DNA from: Mortierella sp. BCC40632
Lineage: Eukaryota > Mortierellomycota > Mortierellomycetes > Mortierellales > Mortierellaceae
Length of the DNA stretch: 64,000 bases
Direction: 5' to 3'
Assembly: GCA_011634665.1 (NCBI GenBank)
Contig: WAEK01000001.1
Coordinates: forward strand, 1,627,501 to 1,691,500
Both the position numbers and the translations under genes were made by a program. The notes under the pieces were generated by a model, which searched no databases, was not told the origin of the DNA, and worked only from the letters and a program-made list of their open reading frames with translations. Positions 47,511 through 59,585 of the stretch are shown here, piece after piece; within the stretch, counting starts at the first letter, position 1, and each line of letters opens with the position of its first letter.

Positions 47511-49051
47511 TTAGGTGCTGAAGCTGCTGAGAGCAGGAAGGAAGCGTTGCATTCTTCGCTTGTCATCGTCACAGAATTTGACATTGTCACCAAAGAGCTT
47601 CACTTCTCGGAGACGGGACTTGGAGGCAACGCTCTTGAAGCATCGAACCAGGCTCTAGATGAAAAAAAAAGAAAAAATCATTACCGAGTTAGAATATCAT
47701 TACACAAAAAAAGGACCCTTCTGCTCTCTTTCTTGCAATTAAAACTATAAAAGAGTTTTACCTGGCCATTGCCCTTGACAGGGGCTCGGAGGACCTGAAG
47801 ACGGTCGCACGAAGTCAGGACACGCTCCAATTCATCACATCCCAACAGATCGCGCCATCCAAACCAAAGACGAACCAACTGAGGTCCCAATCGAGGCAAG
47901 ACCGTGTCAAAGAACAGATCCTTGCTATAGAAATCAGACCATCGTTCCACGTGTAGCTCTTGGATTTGACGAGCCTTTTCCATAAAGCTTTGCCAAAACT
48001 CGGCCGTGTTGTTGTTTCTGGGAGTGGATTTACCCGTCGAGGCCAGTCTGGGGCAAAGACTGAGCGCCTTGAGGATCAATTGCGAATCCACAACACCCAT
48101 ATCGAAAAACTCGAGACTAGGTGGTGGATGTTCCAACACGGCAGCCGTGTAAACATCAGGACAGTTTCGAAGTTGAATCGAGGTCAACCCGGGGTTGTTA
48201 CGGACCATGACGGAAAGAGTATTGCTTGTGATTGAATCCGCACAGACATCCAACTTGATCAAGGAACGACAATGGGTTGCCAACACATGAGCAAACGCCC
48301 ACGAGGGCAAGGCCTGGGGCGCATGATGCAAATGCAAATGAGTCAAGTTGACAAGCGAAGGAGCAAGTGCAAAACTGGTTTTGAGATCCGGAGGAGCCAC
48401 AAAGGAGATACTCAAGTCCGTCAGATGCTTCGAAATAGTTCGAATGTTGGACCAGTCTGCACGGGATGTGACCAGTTTCTGAAGTCGCGTACAGGCACTG
48501 ATGCAGTTGAGCGCAGCCTCGGAATAGGCCGTGTCCTCCTTGGTCACCGAGTTGATCGAGACACTGGTCAAGTCCAGCTCATGAATGTTGGCCAGACCAC
48601 GAGCCGTGGTCCAATCCAGGGTCCGAAAGGGCTCCGTGTCAAGGGGCTCCATCAGGTGACCGCTCTGACCAGATCGATAGCAGAGCTCGACTGAGGACAA
48701 GCGGGGACAAGCCTGAAAGAGCTTATTGAGCGAAGAAAAGATTTCCCAAAGTTCGACCTTGCAACGCGAAAGAGAGCGGACATAATGTCCACGCTTGGTG
48801 TTGGTAAGGGTTCGGACAAGGGCCTCGATCTTGGCCTCGGAGCCACGGCCCTGACGGATGTAGGGAGCACGGTAGAGGAAAGTGTTGGCATCAAAGAACC
48901 AGGTACGATTGACAAGGGTGCAGGCACGAAGTGATGCCTGGACTTGTTGAGGGTTAAGGTCAGCTTGCGCGGCCAAGTGCGCCAGGATCTCAAAGACGAC
49001 CTCTGGCAGCGCAAGGGCGCGCGTGGTAGCACTTATTTCCGATAGCTGCAT
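47511..49051 (-). CDS. F-box-like leucine-rich-repeat protein
   Basis: Two exons on the minus strand: 49051-47762 (430 codons) and 47654-47511 (47 codons plus stop), phase 0; 477 aa. The N-terminal 60 residues (LALPEVVFEILAHLA, then LRACTLVNRTWFFDA) fit an F-box helix pattern that would bind Skp1. The remainder has irregular leucine-rich repeats: LSSVELCYRSG, IHELDLTSVSIN, LTHLHLHHAP, LIKLDVCADS, LTSIQLRNCPD, LQVLRAP. Such proteins act as substrate receptors of SCF ubiquitin ligases, and large families of this shape are known in early-diverging fungi. The substrate is unknown. The upstream + strand is G/A-rich, that is, pyrimidine-rich on the sense strand. Confidence 0.82.
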
Positions 49052-49671
49052 GATTGGAGGAAGAGGATGGAATGGAAGGGTGTAGTTTGTGTGCGAGTAA
49101 TGTTGGTGGCGGGGGAGGCGAGGAGGAGTGACGGCGAGTGTAAGAGTGTGTGGGGAGGTTATATTACAGTCGGGACGATGGTCAAATCAGAGAGCGAGAC
49201 GGATACAAGAAATGGTAGCACTAAGTGCACAGGCGAAAAATAGACGCAAAATGACGGGTGGGACAAAAGAGCGACACTTCTTTGGTCTGGTCTGTGTTTG
49301 TCTGGTCTGTCTGTCTGTCAAACGAAGCCGACAATGCAAGTCGTGTGTGTGGGAAACTCGATTAGGAAAGACGTTCTCGTGACTCGTGACTCGAAAAGAC
49401 GGACTACTTTTTTTTTTTTTTCCTCGTTGAGACGTAGTGAAGAAAGAGAGAGAGCGGGTCTTGCTGTTCCGAGAGTGTTGAAAGTGAGCGGACGTCGGGG
49501 TACTGTTTTGCTTGGAAGAGTCGGTAGATCCAAATTCGGTCTCGACCTGCTAGAGCGCTGCGTTGTTTAGGGGGCGTTTAGCCAAAAAGAAACCGTCGTA
49601 TGTTGTGTGCGTTTGTGTTTGTGGGGGAAGGTCGAGGAGGGGGGACAGGGCTTCCGGGGAATAAAAGGGGT

Positions 49672-49673
<2 letters not shown>

Positions 49674-49703
<30 letters not shown>
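49674..49703. repeat. Poly(A) run
   Basis: About 30 consecutive A in the spacer upstream of the F-box gene. Confidence 0.9.
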
Positions 49704-49708
<5 letters not shown>

Positions 49709-50769
49709 GCAAGAAAAGAAAAATACAAAAAAAAAAAGGCAGGACAAGGCAGAGAACAAGAATAGAGGCGCGATGCGATGATGTGATGGTGCTGGATGCT
49801 TAGTGTTGTTGCAAAAGAAAGGACGGGCGAGAGAAAGAAGGTAAGGGTGGTAAAAACGAGAGACTACGTTTGGAGCTTGCTATTGTTCAGAAACTAGGCG
49901 ACAAGGATGATGAGCTGTGTGGTGGGTTTAGTTCTGTAACAAACTCCAAACTCACAGGGATTGCATCTTTGAAAGCTATGTTGGATGGTGGGGGTATGTG
50001 AAGAGTAAATAGGAATAACAACGTGGCTAGGCCAGCGAGAAAAAGAGCCGAGGCTGGGTCGTCTGAAGTGCGTGTGAAGCGAGCAAGGCAGGCGAGGCAG
50101 GCGACAAGACGCGGCGCGTGTTCAACGAGAATGGACAAGCGAGGAGAAACGAAAGGCTTGCAGACGGAATCGGTAAGCTCGACGCGGTCAAAGTGTGAGC
50201 GTATGTGGGAATGACAAAGAGTCAAGGTGGAGCTGTGGATAGTAGTATGAGAGAGTGAGAGAGTGAGAGAGTGAGAGAGTGAGAGAGAGTGTGTGTGTGT
50301 GTGTGTGAGTAGCGTGAGTGCAAATGCGAGCGAATGAGTAAAAGCGGTGTGAAGAGAAAGAAAGAGTGTGAGACGGACTAGAATGGCATCCGTCCACTCG
50401 CAGCCTTTATATCTGTCTTGGCCGTGACCACGACAAGTCAACAACCCATGTCGTTTATTCGTGTGGGGGAGAACCGCGGCCCACGGTCATTCGAGCCAGC
50501 CGCCCTTACTTTCCTTTCTTCCCTCTGCCCTGCTTGGCCCGCAGCCAATACCGCGTCCAGCCAAAAATGCTCCGTCTCTCCCCTACCCCCTTCCCTTCTA
50601 GTTCTGCCCGCGTGATCAGACAGGCTGCTGTTGTGTTGTCCGGCTCCCGCCAGGCTTCTTCTCCACAGCAGTCCCAACCCAAAAAGATGGTTCATGCTCG
50701 ACATAAGCACCTGATTGAGGACGTCAATGTGGGGTAGTAGGCTAGTCGAGCAACAAGTCAGCAAGTGAG

Positions 50770-50771
<2 letters not shown>

Positions 50772-50814
<43 letters not shown>
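50772..50814. repeat. (GA)n microsatellite
   Basis: About 21 GA units followed by an A-run. Confidence 0.9.
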
Positions 50815-50819
<5 letters not shown>

Positions 50820-51636
50820 AAAAAAAGGAGTAGGGTCCTCCCTGTCCGTGGTGGTGTGAGTCAAGAGCGGGGCATTATTATTACACACACCATTCATCCT
50901 GGTTTCCTGGCTTCTCTGTCCTGACAGGTTCTTCGCAGGCCTGCATATTGCATGAGTAGGAAAAAGACATTCTTTGAACGTGTGAAAACGGCCTTGGACC
51001 TGATGCCTTTTCCTGTCTGACTGACTGACAGTCGGCAGGGATGTCGCCATCGTGTGCCCACACTACCCCCATCACCTCGCGTCGCTTCATATACCCACGC
51101 AAACAGAGATATACACACGCCCAAATCTGCTGGTTTCTTTTTTCTGGAGCCGTACCGATTCCTTTTGCATTGCAAGAAAACTAATACGCCCTTTTGTGGG
51201 TGTCGTCTCTTCTTTCCTCTCTCGAAGGTCTGTGCCCTGCTTGTGCGTTCCCTTTCCTCCTCCCGCCCAGACAAAGTCACCTGTCACGTTTGTGCGACCT
51301 TCGTTTTTCCTCTAGGCCTTGGCCAAAGAAGGGGTGGGCTCCCCTTTTGCTTCTTGCTCTTTCTTTCTCTCTCGTTCTCTCTCGTGTGCCGCATTGCCAG
51401 TCCAGTGGTCGGTCAATTCTTGTAGGGATATGAACGCTTCACTCTTTGGTTTCGTCGAGCAATTGAGCATTCTGTACCAAAAAAGCCCTGACCTTCAATC
51501 TCGCTGTGATCGCTGCCATCTCTCCCCATTATTAGTCACCACACTTCTCTGCAAACTCTAGAACAGTGCTGGACCTGCATATGAAAGACGTTCTGCCCAC
51601 AGGGCGCACTCTGCCCCACTTCACCCCCTACCCACT

Positions 51637-51638
<2 letters not shown>

Positions 51639-51668
<30 letters not shown>
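51639..51668. repeat. Poly(T) run
   Basis: About 30 consecutive T in the same spacer. Confidence 0.9.
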
Positions 51669-52261
51669 CCTCACTCTCTTGAAAGGAGAATTGACACCTT
51701 TTGCTCAGTGCTCCTCCTCGTGAAATAAAAAAGAAAGTATCCCCAAGGCAACCAGCAACACCGAACCCAATTCGAGGTTTTTCTTTTCTCTTCTTTTCTC
51801 TTCTTTTCCTATTACCTGAAGGAGCCTTCCGCCAGGAAAAAAGAAAAATAAGGGGAGAACAAAAAGGATGGAGGCAAGCTCCCCATTTTCGGCGAAACTA
51901 TGCATTCATCTTTTTTTTTCTTTCGTCGGAGCAGATTGGGAACTTTTGATCTCTCTGGATCAATCCAAATTAGGCCATTCACTCTTGCTTCTAGACGAAT
52001 CCATGGGAGGGGAGGGGGGAGGGGGATGGCCTGTAAGATAGACACACGCTTTCTGTTGTCGCGCAACAAGATACATTTCTTTTATACTATGAACATTCGA
52101 CGCGACTCTGCATGAGCCAAACTATTCCAAGTATTCGGATCCCAAATGATCCCATCCTTTTCATCCATGATAAAATATATATTTTATATAAACTGACAAT
52201 AATCGGTTTGCTAATTTCTTTAAAGTTGAACTACTCATTTTTTCTTTTCTTTTCTTTTTTC

Positions 52262-52262
52262 C

Positions 52263-52291
<29 letters not shown>
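52262..52291. repeat. Poly(A) run downstream of chitin deacetylase
   Basis: About 30 consecutive A, roughly 120 nt beyond the stop codon on the gene's 3' side. Confidence 0.9.
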
Positions 52292-52294
<3 letters not shown>

Positions 52295-52408
52295 AGGGGG
52301 ATCCTCTAATGAGACTTATCCCTTGAGTCACAGTGTGGCGCGAAACTCGTTTTCCGTAGGATATAATTTACTCCTTTGTGTGAATGTGTATGTATTTGTT
52401 TCTTCCTC

Positions 52409-54496
52409 TCAGACGACCAAGAACGATAGGAGCAAGCTCACAGAAACAGTCCAACCGAATGCGGTCGCACAGTCCTTGGTCGCCTTCAGAAGTCTCGATG
52501 CAGGGGCCCCAGAAGAGGAAGGGGAAGTAGAGCCTTCCCTGTTTCTTGACTCTGACTCGGGGAGAGGCGTCACTTTACCCATGGGGGCATCCAAACTGGT
52601 AGTGCTGTCCATACTGGGCATCAGCGATGTAGGTCCCATTGTTATCGTACTTGTCATGCTAGCCGTGCTGGACTCTGTTGATGATGATGGTGAAGGCGAC
52701 GCTGCTGGAGGAGGCGGGGGTGGAGGGGGTTGTGCCGAGGCGGGGACCTCATTGTATCCAACAGGATCCCCCAAACATTTTGGAATATCCATCGGCCGCA
52801 TACCTTGCCGGATACCCATATCCAGGAGCGGACCTGCCATATCTACAGCAGTCCGTCTACCATCGTGTTCGAGCGTGATGACACCGGTCTCTCGGTCTGG
52901 GACGCTGTCCAAAGCACTTCTGAACATGTTTTCGACCTGGCTGTTGGTGATCCGCTGGTGTTCCAACTGCCAGTCATTTGTATCCCACTTTGGAGTCCAG
53001 ATCACTGTCCTGAAGCCAAGTTGACGAGCAATCTCGCGAACGCGGTTATCAATGTCGCCTGGATAAAAAAAGAGAGAGAGAGAGAGAAATATCATGGTAC
53101 AAAGGCGTTAGACTTGGTAGTGGGAGAGAGAGAGAGAGAGAAATGGGTGGGAAATGGGACCCAGGAAAATGATGTGGGAAACACGCCAGACGTTAGCCCT
53201 TCTTTGTCCTCCATTTGCTGCAGCCAAAACTATGCATGACAGATTGGTGCTGTTTGTTGTTTTGCATGGAACGTGGGGAGGCATGAATAGCAAAATAAGA
53301 GGAGCGTTCAAAAACGGTATGCCGAACACAACAAGGGACGAGTAAGAGACGGGTGAGGGGAGGGAGGACAACAGGGGAAGACACGAGAGAGCAATTGCAA
53401 TCGTTCCTCTTTCTCACTTTCTTTCTTTCTTTTTGTCCTCTCTAAAGCGATTATGAGATCCGAGTCGGCAACAGATTCCTGTAAAGCCGTTATTTCTATT
53501 CCTTTCTTTTTGTTTCTTTTTATGCAGCTTACCGTAGGGCGGGCGAAAGTATTTGACCCTGTACCCAGTGCTATCGTAGATGTACTTCTCAGTCCACTTA
53601 AGCTCCGCAACCACTTGCTCATTTGTCAACGTGGTCATCCCAAAATGCGACCATGCTAACCACAGGCCACGCAAGTAAAGCCAGTAGTGGTAATAAAGAA
53701 AGAAAAAAAGAAGGAGAGATAGAAGAGCAAAATAGAAAGTAAAGGTCAGTTTCTTGATGAACGCCCACTTCTCGTTGTTGCTCCGCCCAATCTTAAGAGG
53801 TAATCGGAGTAAGAAATTGTAAAAGAGGATTGATCGAAAAACGAGCCCGCACTTTTTTTTTTTTTCTTTTTTCGCGTTTCCTCTTTCGCGTTCCCTCTTT
53901 CGCGTTCCCTCTTTCGTGCGTCGTCGAGCCCCAACTCTCCTAATGGAAACAAACTTACTATGACTCGCAAGATGATGGCCTCGTTTAATGGCCTCTTGCA
54001 AGAGCCATCCCCCTTGGCTACTCTTCAACCCTGTCACAAAGAACGTTGCCGTCACATTTCGTGCCTGTAGTTCGTCCATCAACACTTCAGTCACTCCAGG
54101 CTCAGGTCCATCATCGTAGGTCAACCCCCAATCCTTAGGTCGAGGACACTCTGTTATGTCGTCGTCTGAATGACAGCCTGTACATGTCCACCAACATTCT
54201 TCACTAATTTCCTTCTCTGATGGATCCTCCTCTGGGCATGGGGGTGGACTTCCAGGAGCGCTAGATGACCGGACCGGGATATTAGGCACCTTGGACCAGT
54301 CTACTAGATTGACCCATTCTCGAACCTCAGGAGAGTCCGTATCGGGGATGTTAGCATAAACTCCCTGAGTGGTGGGGATCAAGGTGTCCTCTGAATTCTG
54401 TGGTAGAGAGGCTACAAAAATGGGGTGGTTTATGCTGGCAAAGCAATGTAGAGAAATTGCGATTGTGCCCAAGAGGATGACTTTGGAAGGAGCCAT
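52409..54496 (-). CDS. Chitin deacetylase, secreted and probably GPI-anchored (CE4/NodB)
   Basis: Three exons on the minus strand: 54496-53959, 53655-53533, 53058-52409; 436 aa. I chose the MAPSK start because it gives a signal peptide (hydrophobic residues about 6-21); the open frame extends further upstream without one. All NodB motifs are present: TYDDGP (126-131, metal and catalytic Asp), HTWSH (179-183, the metal-binding histidines, assembled across intron 1), RPPYG (217-221, across intron 2), WDTNDW (245-250) and ITLEHD (281-286). After the domain comes a Pro run and a Ser/Thr-rich stalk, then a hydrophobic tail (about 421-436), which fits a GPI signal. It converts chitin to chitosan at the cell surface. 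The Cys-containing insert at about 87-117 is a variable segment. Confidence 0.95.
53871..53920. repeat. 14-nt tandem repeat in chitin deacetylase intron 1
   Basis: Three to four copies of a unit close to TTCGCGTTCCCTCT, directly after a T-run. Intronic. Confidence 0.8.
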
Positions 54497-55118
54497 TTTC
54501 CTTTTCTCGTTGTTGTAAAAGAGTGCAATGTTGAGATTGTAGAGGAAAATTAAGTGAGGCCAAGAGTGAAGGGAGGAAAAAAAAGGTGATGGCAACAAAA
54601 GAAAGGGTGGGTGAGCAAGTCGGGCTTTTGCCGACCAGATATCCTTGCCACGGGGATAACGTTGACCCAGATAACTTTTTCTTTTTTCATTCTTCATTTA
54701 TAGCCAAACCCTCACCGAGATAGCTATCACGGACAGGTTGTTGATTCTCAATTGCCCTAGACCGTCTCGGCTCTTTTTCTTTTTTCTTCGCTTGCTCTTC
54801 CCTCTCTTTCTATTTCCCTCGAGCGATTGCAGTTCAGCCCGCGTCCCGTGCTGCAGGTCGTTCGGGCAAAGCCCACTAACGGGTCCGCAAGCATCCTAGA
54901 AACCACTAGGCAGAGAGATGTGGGGGAAGGAGCGATAGAGGAGAGTGAATCGCACGATCTGGTAGGAACCGACGTTTATTGAACAGAGACGCACAATCTA
55001 CATACGCGCATCGTAAAACACAAAAGAAAAGCACAGAGAATCATACAGTGAGACAAAAGAGGAAAGAAGAAAAAACATTAGTGAGGGAGTGGGCGAGGGA
55101 CGGAGAGAAGAGAAAAAG
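54497..55118. other. Spacer between chitin deacetylase and SWI3 genes
   Basis: 622 nt, upstream of the deacetylase and downstream of SWI3. The left third is purine-rich on +, consistent with a pyrimidine-rich sense leader. No gene seen. Confidence 0.55.
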
Positions 55119-58100
55119 TTATTGCAATGGCAATATAGTGACTCCTTCGGTATTCTGGTCTCGGCTCAGAGGTCCGAGGCCTTGGCCGGTCTCTTGTTGT
55201 TGGCGCACCGTCACCTCGTTTTGGAAGGCCATACCCGTGCCTCCTGCACCACCAGGCGGTACTGTCACGCTGGCAAACACCTGCGGATTGCCAGTCTGTC
55301 GCGCAAGGATCATCTTCTCTTGCATTGACATGATGCTCTTCTTCATCGCTAAACGATCCAGATAGAGCTGCTGGCGCTGACGCTCGAGCTCGCCTTTCTC
55401 AATGTCAAGAACACTCTCCAGCTCCTCAAACTGCTTCAACTTTAACTCTAGTTTCTTGAGTTGCATCTCAATCACCACCGTGACCAGCCTCTGGATCTCG
55501 CGTTCCTCATAATCAGCAAGGATCTTCGCTTTAGCTGCTGCAGAACCTAATGCTGCAGTAGCCGCCTTTTCGAGGGTCGATCGAGGAATGCCCCCAATTT
55601 CTTCCTCCTTGGGCTCTGCAGCCACAGGTGCAGGGGCAGTCGTAGCGTCCTCCTCTGGCTTAGTAGTTCCATCGACATCTTCTTTGTCTCCATTCACCTT
55701 GTCGACATCCATCGCAACCCCGTCTTCGGGCTTGCTTTCCTTGTCGCCTGTTGTTTCACCTTCCTGGACCTCCTTTGCCTTCTCTGCCTCTGCCTTCTCT
55801 GCCTCTGCCTTTGCAACCTCCGCCTTTGCAGCCTCCGCCTTTTCGATCGACTCTTGTGTAGTCTTCTTGGCCAAAGAAAGCTCCTTCAATGCACTCTGTG
55901 CTGCCGCTGCAGCCACACCTGGGTTGACAACGCTCGCCAAGAATGCAACAACGCTCATCACAGGGTTCTCTGCCTGACCAAAAGGAACGCGATGGTACTG
56001 GAGGGGTCCAAGCTCTTTTTCCGTCATTCCACCTACATATGGGTCCTCGATAGGTAGTTGCAAGAAATGAAGGATACATTGCTCACGGTCCTTCGTTCCA
56101 ACATGATCAGCAATCTGGTTCCAGTCTTCTTCAAACATCTCCAAGCCTTCCAACAACAGGAGGGTTTCCTGATCAGTCCAAGGTTCTTCCGGCTGCTTGT
56201 GCGTTTGGCTCTGGAAGCGGATGAAATCACCTGAGGACATGGTGGAAGGGAAGCGACCCTCCATAAAGCAGCTGGCACAAAGCTCAATGTTCTTGGTCTT
56301 GATGCTATGGTATCGACTCTTGGTGCAGTCTGTTCCGCATGTGAAGCAGTTGAATCTCTGTCTCTTTTCTGCACTCTCATCACTATCCTTGGACACAGGT
56401 GTAGGTCCACTGGTGTAAATGTTCTTGCGAAGCTCCAAGTTGATGTCGGTTTTGGTGCCTGCAGGTTTGATAGCCTCTGCTGCAGGTTTGGCGGCAGTTG
56501 CAGTGGGAACATCGGTATGTGGTTGGAAAGGTTGGAGTCCTCGAGGTGTATCGGCTGTAATACGGAAATGGCCTGTGAAAGAGGGTCCAACAGTCGATGG
56601 ACGGGTATCAGGATCAACCTATTTTTTTTCATTCCAACCAAATGATCAGCTTATTTGTTTCATTCTTAAAAAAATGTCTCCGAGAGTCAATTTTCCTTCA
56701 TGACAAGTTACCTGATAGTTGATCAAACCCCACTGCTCCAAAAAGGCGTGGACTCGGATAATGGCGCAAACATCACCAGCCAAGTTGCGTCGGCAGGCGG
56801 TTACCGTAAGATACTCTGTTGGGTTGAGACGGTAGGTGTTGACCATGAAATCACGGTAGTCCTTGTAGACAGTTGGTGTCTTGCTCCTGTTCTTGAGGTT
56901 AAAAAACTCTGGCAGCGACTTTTGTTCAATATCATGGATCTTTGACATGGAAAACCATGCAGCATACGACGGAATGATCACTTCATAAGTTTGCTGTGAA
57001 AGGTAGCGACCGGCCTCCTCCTCCAATTTATACCGCTCAGCATCGACCTGTGTGACTGTAGGGTCTTCGATCTCCAGTGGAGCACCGGCTGGAGTTGAGT
57101 CCTGTTCTGTCGTCGCATCCGCTTCTTTGATTTCGCCCTCAGCCGTCGTCTCCTCTCCTGTCTTGGTTGCTCCATTATCTTCCTTTACGTCAATATCCAT
57201 TGCCTCTGACTCTGCCTTTTCATCTGTATTTTCGGCTGCACTAGATGACGCATCAGGGGTAGTTCCTGATGGGAGTTCCTGTAAATTGAGGAGATCGCCT
57301 CCAGGAATAGGCTCATACTCGTTCTTTTTGGAACCACGGATCTTGGGGGCACTGTCCTCTAGCGAGACAACCTGGAGTCCAGGGTGGTCGGGGTGCGCAT
57401 CCAATGGTGTCGATGACGAGCTCCGCTTGATTCTCTTTGAGCTAGATTCGCTTTTATCCGAAAAGTCTCTCTTGCTACTAAAGCGATGACTTGATGGTGC
57501 AGGCGACCCTGTGGTAGATTCTTGGTCTGTGTTTTGATCCGATGATGGTTCGTAGTCCTCTTCGTTCATCCATTCATTGTATTTTTCACTATCTCTGACC
57601 CAGCGAGTGGAAATGTTCCATGCTCCTGCATGCTCTGGCACGGGTTCTGGGTCCATGAACTCGCTCGAGGTTTCCAGTAACCACTCGTCATACGAGTCGG
57701 GATAGTACCAATAGTGCACAAGAACACGGCCATCCTTTTTCTCCAGTGTGCGTAGCCATTCTTCTCCCTCTGGGCTCTCTAGCTCTTCTGCAGAATGATG
57801 AATAACATGCGAGGCCTGTTTCTGATCCTTCACAATGGTGCCTAGGCAGAAGATAGAAATCCAAAGGGCGAACCAACGGTTATATAAGTCGTTAGTCAAA
57901 TGACTTCAACTAGCTCTCTACTGACTGAGGCTTCTCTCGAGTCCCTAGGTCTAAAGGAGCCTTACCTCCCATACGCTCAACCGCTGCGCCAAGCTTTTCC
58001 TTGTCTTCGTCCGAGACAGAGTCATCAAAGGTCACAGCTGGGTTCTTGACCATGCCACCTGAGACAAGTTCTCGACGGACATGGATGACGAGTTCCAAGT

Positions 58101-58479
58101 TCTGTGTTTTTTTCGTCTGGCTTGAGAGATCCCAGCGACGCCATCCCTGCTTGATGCGGAATTCATAGGCGGTTTTGAGGATCTTGTACAGGGGTGAATC
58201 GGGTGTGATGTTCTCTGACCGAAAGACTTTGGCCGGGATACGGGCAGGTGCTGATGGGAGGAGATGTGCATTGTTGGTTCCAAGAACGTCTTCCTGGAAC
58301 TGCTGCAGAGCAAAGGTAAATTGAGACAGCTCCTTTGCCGAGAGAGAAATGTCGGATCCAGGTTGACTCTTGTTCAGATCACGCGCTAATTCATCCTTAA
58401 TACGCTCAAATTGGGCAATGGTGCCTGGAGCCTCGTAAAACTTGGCATCTGACCCTCCTGATTTGCGACGCGCCGTCAT
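55119..58479 (-). CDS. SWI3: SWI3/RSC8/SMARCC-type SWI/SNF core subunit
   Basis: Three exons on the minus strand: 58479-57966, 57841-56712, 56618-55119; about 1047 aa. The N-terminal module (1-240) matches the SMARCC N-terminus: [47 protein letters not shown], and [16 protein letters not shown]. The SWIRM domain is about 457-548 ([12 protein letters not shown], then [19 protein letters not shown]). A ZZ-like zinc finger at about 636-670 has CFTCGTDC and CASC. The SANT domain is about 693-740 ([28 protein letters not shown]). An Ala/Glu/Lys-rich region and a C-terminal coiled coil (about 900-985) follow; in the family the coil dimerises. The protein scaffolds SWI/SNF or RSC and is a partner of the SNF2 ATPase encoded at 12.8-18.6 kb. 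SWI3 versus RSC8 cannot be settled here. Confidence 0.95.
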
Positions 58480-58733
58480 CTTGAGCAGATGGTGAGGAGT
58501 TGAGGAGAAGAAGAAGAGAGCTGGAGTAGATGCGCGTCGGCCGTTTTTTCCAAGAGATGTAACTGAACAGAGATGACCCAAAGCTTAGAACGAAAAAAAT
58601 ACATATCAGGAATTCGGTGACGCAATTGCCCCCAGCCATGGGCTGGGGGGCACATGGGCTTTCCACTACTTCATTCAGGGCAAAAGCTTTCGATAGAGCC
58701 ATTCTTGCGTTTCTTGCATTCTGTTACAACATT
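58480..58733. promoter_or_regulatory. Divergent promoter region, SWI3 / SR protein
   Basis: Only 254 nt separate the two divergent start codons, so both promoters and leaders must share this space. The SWI3 side is purine-rich on +. It contains a strong inverted repeat at 58627-58652. Confidence 0.6.
58627..58652. repeat. Inverted repeat in the SWI3/SR divergent promoter
   Basis: An 11-nt arm, TGCCCCCAGCC, is separated by ATG from GGCTGGGGGGCA, its reverse complement with one extra G. It could be a binding site for a dimeric factor or form a hairpin if transcribed. Confidence 0.75.
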
Positions 58734-59521
58734 ATGTCATTGCCCCCTCCTCCTCCTCCTCCCCCACTTCCAAGTAAGTGTCATCATCATCCATGTCCAG
58801 CGACCCCTTCAATCGATACCTTTGCTCTATTCACTTTTTTGCAGTGGCTCACTGACCAGAAACTCTTCTCTAGGTGACGGCGCGCCAACTTCCGCCTCTA
58901 CTCCGCACTCAACCGTGTATGTCGGTCACCTCAGTCCAAGAACCGAGCGGAGAGACGTCGAAGAGCTTGTAAGTCACCTGCCCCAGACCCCCAGACCTGT
59001 ACCAAGTCTCTTGTCTTTTAACACAACTCGCTTTTTTCACACTCTCTAGTTTGAAAAATACGGTCGACTACTCTCTGTGGAGCTCAAGCATGGTGGATTT
59101 GCTTTTATCGAATACGAGGTAAAGGAAGAACCAGCTCTTTACTTTAAATTGTCAAATTTCTGTTCATGTAGATTTGAATATACTAAACACGCTTCCTTGA
59201 CTCCTCCTTGATGACTATGTAGGATCCACGCGATGCGGACGATGCAGTGACAAAGCTAAATGGATACGAGATAGATGGCTACAGGATTACTGTGGAATGG
59301 TCCCGACGCTCAGGAGGCCCAGGAAGCGGCTGTTTCTTATGCAACCAGCCTGGACACTGGGCAAAAGAGTGCCCGCAGGCGAATGAAAAGGGCATGGATG
59401 TCAAGTCGGGCAAATGCTTTAAATGTGGCGAGCATGGTCATCTCGCTCGTTACTGCAGGTACAATAGGATAGCTTGGCATATTAAGTCTATTATCCCTTG
59501 GCTAGCTTCGGCATGGCTCCA

Positions 59522-59585
<64 letters not shown>

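Larger units (their letters stand above)
49052..52408. other. 3.4-kb spacer between F-box and chitin deacetylase genes
   Basis: The left end is the F-box promoter. Contains poly(A) 49674-49703, a GA array 50772-50814, poly(T) 51639-51668 and poly(A) 52262-52291. ORFs of 60-185 aa here are low-complexity and lack domains. The right end should hold the 3' region of the deacetylase. No RNA gene recognised. Confidence 0.55.

Noticed and set aside
50534..50737. 67-codon ORF resembling a presequence
   Set aside because: Short, no homologous domain, no splice continuation in frame.
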